Source of the DNA: CAVTUU01 sp045804965
Lineage (GTDB): Bacteria > Chloroflexota > Chloroflexia > Thermomicrobiales > UBA6265
Assembly: GCA_045804965.1 (NCBI GenBank)
Contig: JBJMMD010000016.1
Coordinates: 124,001 to 188,000, forward strand
Direction of reading: 5' to 3'
Length of the DNA: 64,000 bases
In this document: positions 61,201-64,000 of the stretch, in pieces
Layout: each line of letters starts with the position of its first letter
Numbering within the stretch: position 1 is the first letter of the stretch
Position numbers and translations under genes: made by a program
Notes under the pieces: model-generated
What the model was told of the DNA's origin: nothing
The model's database searches: none
The model's input: the letters and a program-made list of their open reading frames with translations, nothing else

Positions 61201-61737
61201 GGCGATGGCAACGATCTCGTCATCTTCGATCCCGAACATCCCGACAAGGAAGTGGCGCGCTTCGTTTTCCCCCGGCAACCGCGCCGCGAACGATTGTGCC
61301 TTGCCGATTACTACCTGCCGATTTCAAGCGGCAAGCGCGATGTCGCGGTCTTGCAAATCGTGACCGTTGGCGCGGAAGCGACGAAACGGACCGATGAGTT
61401 GCAAGCTCGTGGAGACTATGCGGACAGTTTCTACAGCCATGGGTTGGCTGTTCAAAGCGCCGAGGGCCTCGCCGAATACGTCCACCAGCGCCTACGGCGA
61501 GAGTTGGGCATCAGCAAAGAGCAAGGCAAACGATATTCGTGGGGCTACCCCGCCTGTCCCGATCTCTCGCAGCACGCGATCGTCGACCGCTTGCTGGACG
61601 CGGAAGCAATCGGGATCAAGATCACGGAGGGTTATCAGTTCGATCCCGAACAGACCACGGCCGCCCTCGTCGTCACCCACCCCGACGCGAAGTATTACGC
61701 GCTGGCGCGATCAGGCGGGGATGGGGAATTGCTTTAG
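58276..61737 (+). CDS. metH: Cobalamin-dependent methionine synthase
   Basis: Methylates homocysteine with methyltetrahydrofolate through methylcobalamin. 1153 residues in four modules: homocysteine domain (1 to about 300; zinc ligands Cys227, Cys293, Cys294), folate domain (about 335-600, LIVGERVNTQGSRK), cobalamin cap and binding domain (about 640-870; GDVHDIGKN with axial His732), and a reactivation domain (about 900-1153; RYSWGYPACPD for SAM binding). All key residues are present. ATG with GGAG upstream. It needs vitamin B12; no B12 riboswitch was noticed upstream. Confidence 0.97.
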   Translation: MSQILELARERVLFYDGSMGATILNMQLDADAYGGKEGCNDYLVLYNPSIIEQLHASFLEVGVDVLETDTFGGSLIKLEEYDLGERTYELNRAAAELARRVAKDYSTPSHPRFVAGSVGPTGLLPASEDPLLGKHRFQEVVDLFLDQIRGLVDGGADLLIIETVQDILELKAGIHAAERVFAEKNTRIPIHASVTLDTSGRMLLGTDIAAALNILEHLPVDIIGLNCSTGPDYMRDPARYLGQYSTKPVAIIPNAGIPINVNGLAAFPMQPEPMATALREMVEEFEVGIVGGCCGTTPDHLNEVVQQIKRRDVTVRPATPLPQIASMIHAVSLHQEPAPLIVGERVNTQGSRKVKRLVMADDYDGLLEVGRSQMEEGAHALDVCTALTERPDERAIMRALVKKLALNVETPLVIDSTEADVIRDALEQYPGRAIVNSINMENGRARIEAVMPLVRAHGAAVIALTIDEDGMAKTAERKVAVARTICDIVTGEYGQQPDGLIFDALTFTLATGDPEFTRSAIETIEGLRRIEEEMPGVLTILGVSNVSFGLNPAARRVLNAVFLYHCVQAGLDLAIVHPSHVVPFSEIPAEERALAEDLVFARQPDALQKYIEFFEGRSDADGPSGPDPMLEMNPRERLYYRIVYRKKEGVEEDVDQAVRDAGDPVEVLNNVLLPAMKEVGDKFGAGELILPFVLQSAEVMKRAVARLETYLERQEGVTKGTVVLATVFGDVHDIGKNLVNTILTNNGYTVHDLGKQVPINRIIDKAVETNATAIGLSALLVSTSKQMPLCVKELHHQGLKFPVIIGGAAINRAYAQRTLFVGDELPYGPGVFYAKDAFEGLSLMDRIIDPDERRQLVQATVETAKTALGKPGREAFSVPAEASATEGRTVRDVEPPQPPFWGVRDMNGFSLTDVWPHLDLKTLFRLHWGGKGVKDEAWDELQQTEFLPRLKSMQAEAEQTHWLDPKVRVGIFPANGDGNDLVIFDPEHPDKEVARFVFPRQPRRERLCLADYYLPISSGKRDVAVLQIVTVGAEATKRTDELQARGDYADSFYSHGLAVQSAEGLAEYVHQRLRRELGISKEQGKRYSWGYPACPDLSQHAIVDRLLDAEAIGIKITEGYQFDPEQTTAALVVTHPDAKYYALARSGGDGELL

Positions 61738-62166
61738 AACGAAGCAACCCTGACCCGGCGCTTGCGCACCGCTCTCTTCCTAACGCGATGAGAGGGCACG
61801 AGGAGCCTACGCGGCTCGCACCGCGTGCCCGGGGATCAATCCGCCAGAGGGTTCCCGGGGCTAAACCTGGAAAGGCGGCTCACGACCGGCTCACGAGCGG
61901 CCGCGGCTCCTGCCATGGGGGTGCCGAGCTCAGCCTCGGAGAGGTTTCGTCTTAGCGGGGCACCCTTTGGGTCACTTCCAGCCCGGCGTCGTGGCATCGC
62001 CGCGTTGCTCGTCTTTGCCCGGCGTCGCGGCGCAGCCGAGTAGTGGCGAGGACGAACGAGCCGTGGCCATGACGAGCGCGCTCGGTCATCTTGCGCTGAT
62101 GACGAGGGCAATGGGCGGAGTGATTGACTGCTCCGCCCATGACATTTCCTCATTGACGCTCGGAAC
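61738..62166. other. Intergenic stretch, 429 bp
   Basis: Between metH and the convergent L,D-transpeptidase gene. It contains an inverted repeat with GGGTGCC at 61919-61925 and GGCACCC at 61959-61965. The rest is GC-rich, with several GGCGTCG-like words (61983, 62020). No convincing coding sequence, RNA gene or terminator with a U-tract. Open frames crossing it look like chance. Confidence 0.5.
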
Positions 62167-63309
62167 CTAATCCAGAATCGTTACCGGCGTGCCGACCGAC
62201 GCCCACTCGTAGAGCCAGGCCGCCACGTCGAGCGGCAAGTTCACACATCCATGGCTCATGGGATGGCCAAAGTTATTGTGCCAATAGGTGCCGTGCAGGG
62301 CATTGCCACTATTGTCGAAATACATCACATTCGGCACATCCTCGACCTTGTAGTGTTGGTCGCTGATTGTGCCTTCCATCGTCTGCACATCGTACTTCGT
62401 GAGAATTGAGAAGTTGCCGGTCGGCGTCACCGTTTCGGGCACGTTGCCAACGCCGATGCTGACGAGACTCGAGATGACCAGATCTCCTTCTTCGTATGCC
62501 CACATTGCCGACTGCGACTTGGAAACCACGATCTCCTTGTAACCACCGTGCTGCGGACCAGGGCCCTCGCCGAGATCGCGGCCGAGATCGCCGCCGACGC
62601 TGAGGAAAAGTGATTCGTCGTAGATGGGAATGTCGTCCGGCTTGGTGATGGGCTCGGTTTTGAGCTTCAACTGCTTGGCAAATTCCTTGCCCAGCGAACG
62701 CGGCTCGACAACTTTGCCTGACTTCCAGCGGAGCACCGTGCGCTCAAAATACTGCGTCGTGTAACCATCAGGCGTCTTCAGCTCTTCGGTCAGCGGCAAA
62801 CCGAGGAGCGGCAATCCGCCGTTCGTATCCCAGTAGTCCTTGAAGCCAAGGTGAACAGTATGGCCATTGTTGAACGCCGTACAGTCATCGACCCCGAGGT
62901 GCTTGCAGGTGCCCTTTTTCGGCAGCATCATCGACGGGTATCGCTTCTGATCGAACTGAAGCGCTTCCTTCCCGAGGAAAAGCCCTTGAACCTGCCAATC
63001 GGCTGGATCATCAGGAAGATAGACCAACGCGCCGTTCTCGAAATACTGAACCGTGTTTTCTTTTTTCTTGTCGAGACCGATCGGCGCCTTCGCGTTCAGT
63101 TCCTCAGTAATGGGATTACCGAGCAGCGCGCCATAGGAGCGCCACGCGTCAAGAAATAGCCCGTTGACGGTGTGTCCTGAAGGCTCAACAAAAACCGTTC
63201 GCGGGGCCGCGGATGCGTTCGGCGGGGTCAAGACACTGGTAAACAGCGCGAGCACTAACCCGATGCCGAGCACCCCAGCCAGACGCGCACGACGATCCAT
63301 GAGCTTCAT
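62167..63309 (-). CDS. L,D-transpeptidase (YkuD domain), secreted
   Basis: 380 residues. Signal peptide about 1-34 (VLGIGLVLALFTSVL to ASAA). Residues 40-215 hold two or three LGFP-like units (YGALLGNPITEEL, GLPLLGLPLTEEL, both followed by QYFE). The YkuD catalytic domain is in the C-terminal 150 residues with HGTYWHNNFG, then SHGCVNL with catalytic Cys355 and His353. The enzyme forms 3-3 crosslinks in peptidoglycan or attaches proteins. ATG with GGAGG 7 bases upstream. Confidence 0.93.
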   Translation of the reverse strand: MKLMDRRARLAGVLGIGLVLALFTSVLTPPNASAAPRTVFVEPSGHTVNGLFLDAWRSYGALLGNPITEELNAKAPIGLDKKKENTVQYFENGALVYLPDDPADWQVQGLFLGKEALQFDQKRYPSMMLPKKGTCKHLGVDDCTAFNNGHTVHLGFKDYWDTNGGLPLLGLPLTEELKTPDGYTTQYFERTVLRWKSGKVVEPRSLGKEFAKQLKLKTEPITKPDDIPIYDESLFLSVGGDLGRDLGEGPGPQHGGYKEIVVSKSQSAMWAYEEGDLVISSLVSIGVGNVPETVTPTGNFSILTKYDVQTMEGTISDQHYKVEDVPNVMYFDNSGNALHGTYWHNNFGHPMSHGCVNLPLDVAAWLYEWASVGTPVTILD

Positions 63310-63592
63310 CTAGGAGCCTCCAGTTACGACCAAATTCGTTCCCACGCAACGACCGCTTCGGGTTCTCGTCGAGAACGCCAAAAACCAAGGCGACGTGAGT
63401 TGTCTGCGGGCGCTGAAATCGAGTGGGGCAACGACCCCTACTATACCAAAGCGTTTAGGCTGAATGCATCTCCCCTCTTTTTCCTATTTATCCTACCGCA
63501 ATGTGCGCCGCAGACGGAAAACCGCTTCCTGGCGCCGCGGTGCGTGCTACCATCGAGTATTCGTCGCGGTTGGTCTGTTGGAGGATCGTTCG

Positions 63593-64000
63593 TTGTCACG
63601 CATGGTTTGGATCGAGCCTGAACCTATTCCTCCGGACCTGGAGCCCCTCGACAACGACCCTTTGATCAATGAGCTTCTCTATCGCCGCGGAATCCGCACG
63701 AAGACCGCGGCCCTTGAGTTTTTGCGAAAGCATCCACGGCCCGCGCCTGATCTCAGTCTTTTGCCCAACCTCGATCGCGCGGTCGAACGCGCATGCACGG
63801 CAATCGAAAAGGGCGAAACGATCGCCGTCTACGGCGACTATGATGCGGATGGCGTGACCTCTACGGCCCTCCTCGTGCGCGCCCTTCGCGCCGCCTGCGG
63901 CGATCGCGCGCGCGTGCTCTATCGCTTGCCGACGCGCGAGGAAGGGTATGGACTGAACCTGGCGGCAGTCGATGCGCTGGCACAAGCCGGTGCGAGCTTG
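63593..64000 (+). CDS. recJ: Single-stranded-DNA-specific exonuclease RecJ, partial (C-terminus outside window)
   Basis: 136 codons of the N-terminal DHH domain. The metal-binding motif GDYDADGVTST is at residues 81-91 (Asp82, Asp84, Asp86). It degrades single-stranded DNA 5' to 3' in recombination and mismatch repair. TTG 63593 is chosen because GGAGG lies 8 bases upstream; ATG 63602 would be 17 bases away. The frame stays open to the window end. Confidence 0.93.
   Translation, partial: MSRMVWIEPEPIPPDLEPLDNDPLINELLYRRGIRTKTAALEFLRKHPRPAPDLSLLPNLDRAVERACTAIEKGETIAVYGDYDADGVTSTALLVRALRAACGDRARVLYRLPTREEGYGLNLAAVDALAQAGASL

Overview
The window looks like a chromosomal segment of a GC-rich, free-living heterotroph, most likely a Chloroflexota bacterium of the Thermomicrobia type. 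This rests on gene content rather than on any search: carbohydrate ABC transporters whose binding proteins carry twin-arginine signals, a secreted protein with a Thr/Pro linker and many SpaA-like repeats, several GMC oxidoreductases, and an ECF42-type sigma factor beside a YCII protein. I see no rRNA, tRNA, CRISPR array, prophage or complete insertion sequence.

Layout. 1-7.6 kb: start of lgt, a sirtuin, an ArsR-type regulator with operator-like repeats, a cupin, a DUF2325-like protein paired with a degenerate tyrosine recombinase, and an ADP-ribosylglycohydrolase. 7.6-9.4 kb: metG behind what reads as a complete ribosome-mediated attenuator, with a promoter, a 35-residue leader peptide holding seven Met codons in eleven, an antiterminator and an intrinsic terminator. 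9.4-14.6 kb: a PadR-controlled ABC exporter with a small membrane protein, then the YCII/ECF sigma pair. 14.7-19.5 kb: a sulfide:quinone-reductase-like flavoprotein followed by a zone of decay, namely a peroxiredoxin with two in-frame TGA codons and a large ATPase/LuxR regulator broken by stops and frameshifts. 19.7-25.7 kb: small membrane proteins, a fatty acid desaturase, a CrtI-like oxidoreductase whose start region has a relic copy 2.6 kb upstream, and an ankyrin protein.

25.7-35.1 kb (minus strand) is a catabolic locus: a gluconate-dehydrogenase-like fused GMC enzyme, a crotonase, a GH88 unsaturated glucuronyl hydrolase, a sugar ABC importer (binding protein and two permeases) and a second GMC oxidoreductase. 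35.3-39.5 kb encodes a 1422-residue secreted protein with eleven repeats, each with a Cys pair. 39.7-45.7 kb holds a CoA-transferase, an epimerase/UbiA/Gfo-Idh operon and leaderless murI. 45.7-51.2 kb holds two head-to-head sugar ABC loci, one truncated. 51.4-55.8 kb holds a BtpA-like protein and the operon prfA-prmC-sulfite-oxidase-like-NimA-like. The rest has a small secreted relative of the large protein, two coiled-coil proteins, metH, an L,D-transpeptidase and the start of recJ.

The most interesting item is the metG leader: methionine supply (metH) and methionyl-tRNA charging (metG) both lie in the window, and the metG leader appears to read Met-tRNA availability directly. Two start sites (metG leader peptide and murI) have a -10 hexamer exactly six bases before the start codon, which indicates leaderless mRNAs in this organism.
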